Below are positions 6,147-6,547 of a DNA stretch of 6,547 bases, piece after piece. The stretch is from contig CAKSCN010000141.1 of NCBI GenBank assembly GCA_934444485.1, positions 1 through 6,547 on the forward strand, written 5' to 3'. The translations under genes and the position numbers were made by a program. Within the stretch, counting starts at the first letter, position 1; each line of letters begins with the position of its first letter. The notes beneath the pieces are model-generated. The model saw only the letters and a list, made by a program, of their open reading frames with translations. It made no database searches and was not told the DNA's origin. This DNA is from an uncultured Eubacteriales bacterium (GTDB taxonomy: Bacteria > Bacillota > Clostridia > Oscillospirales > CAG-382).

Positions 6147-6179
6147 AGTGCCGCCTCGAAAGGGGCGGTATTTGTTTTT
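6147..6179 (+). terminator. Intrinsic terminator of the surface-protein gene
   Basis: CCGCCTC (6151-6157) pairs with GGGGCGG (6162-6168) with one T/G wobble and closes on a stable GAAA tetraloop. Weaker outer pairs extend to 6147. The tail TTTGTTTTT follows. It starts 22 bp after the stop codon. Confidence 0.9.
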
Positions 6180-6189
6180 GTACGCACGC

Positions 6190-6226
6190 AAAAATTCCCC
6201 GACTCCGGGAGAGGAATCGGGGGAAT
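6190..6226 (-). terminator. Intrinsic terminator of the acyl-CoA synthetase gene
   Basis: ATTCCCC (6194-6200) pairs with GGGGAAT (6220-6226), and an inner stem (6201-6206 with 6213-6218) follows after a bulged G, with one C/A mismatch. Read on the minus strand, the stem runs into TTTTT (6190-6194). It lies 17 bp beyond the stop codon and faces the plus-strand terminator at 6147-6179. Confidence 0.85.
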
Positions 6227-6242
6227 ACCGTGTTCTGCCGTA

Positions 6243-6547
6243 TTACTTATTGTCGTAGTGTCTCTTTATCTTATTGGAGGTCGTCTTTTCAAAGGGTTCG
6301 GGCTTGATTATAACCTTCATGACCTGCTTATGTGCCGGGAGCTTGTTGTTCATTTCGTTTACGGCGTCCTTAACAGCCTTTGCGGTCTCTTCGGGAGTCA
6401 TACCCTTGGTGACGTCGGGATCGGGGTAAATCTCCGCCTTGAGGGCTATCTCCTCGCCTGCTTCGTTGCGGACTGCGGAAACGATAACCTCTTTCACAAG
6501 GTTTATTCCCATGATGTAATCCTCAATTTCCTCAGTGTAAATATTCT
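6243..6547 (-). CDS. AMP-forming acyl-CoA synthetase, C-terminal part
   Basis: Only the last 100 codons are in the window; the frame stays open to the right edge, so the ATG at 6510-6512 is internal. These enzymes activate a carboxylic acid with ATP to an acyl-adenylate and then form the CoA thioester. The visible part is the mobile C-terminal domain of the ANL superfamily. It starts with NIYTEEIEDYI, matching the family motif usually read as NIYPEEIE. It continues with VKEVIVSAV and LPAHKQVMKVIIKPEPFEKT, then TTSNKIKR, where the first Lys (codon 6270-6272) is the expected catalytic lysine of motif A10. The KTT..KIKR ending resembles long-chain fatty acid-CoA ligases (FadD/LcfA-like), but chain length cannot be judged without the acyl-binding domain. 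It ends with a TAA at 6243-6245 and a terminator. Confidence 0.88.
   Translation of the reverse strand, partial: NIYTEEIEDYIMGINLVKEVIVSAVRNEAGEEIALKAEIYPDPDVTKGMTPEETAKAVKDAVNEMNNKLPAHKQVMKVIIKPEPFEKTTSNKIKRHYDNK

Noticed and set aside
6243..6512. Stand-alone 89-residue protein starting at the ATG at 6510-6512
   Set aside because: The frame continues upstream to the window edge with NIYTEEIEDYI, a known internal motif of acyl-CoA synthetases, so this Met is internal.

Overview
The window looks like chromosomal DNA from an anaerobic, gut-type Bacillota (class Clostridia). This is inferred from the gene families: PyrR, a UraA-type uracil permease, an AraC/cupin regulator and an S-layer-homology (SLH) surface protein. 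Canonical Gram-positive ribosome binding sites, an extended -10 SigA-like promoter and hairpin-plus-T-run terminators agree with it. Nothing seen gives a genus or species. There is no rRNA, tRNA, CRISPR array, transposase, attachment site or sign of a phage.

Layout, left to right. (1) The 3' two thirds of pyrR enters from the left edge and is followed after 100 bp by uraA on the same strand. The pair is a pyrimidine sensing and salvage unit, closed by a terminator at 1921-1957. (2) An AraC-family regulator (2040-2879) lies on the minus strand, convergent with uraA and with its own terminator at 1976-2001. Three 10-bp tandem repeats sit between its stop codon and that terminator. (3) A 392-bp AT-rich gap without genes (2880-3271) separates this regulator from a divergently transcribed 950-residue surface protein. 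The gap holds a strong extended -10 promoter for the surface protein, a candidate promoter for the regulator, and repeated TGATAT boxes and palindromes that could be operators. (4) The surface protein (3272-6124) has a signal peptide, an unassigned N-terminal beta-rich domain, three SLH repeats and a right-handed beta-helix domain. It appears to be transcribed alone and ends in a terminator with a GAAA loop. (5) At the right edge, on the minus strand, lie the last 100 codons of an AMP-forming acyl-CoA synthetase, with its own terminator facing the previous one.

Working model (inference): the AraC regulator senses a small molecule, probably a sugar, through its cupin domain. It controls the divergent gene, whose product is held on the cell wall by its SLH repeats and works on or binds polysaccharide through its beta-helix. 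pyrR/uraA and the acyl-CoA synthetase are housekeeping neighbours without an evident link. The region of most interest is the regulator / operator / SLH-beta-helix module. I see no clear evidence of an entirely new system.
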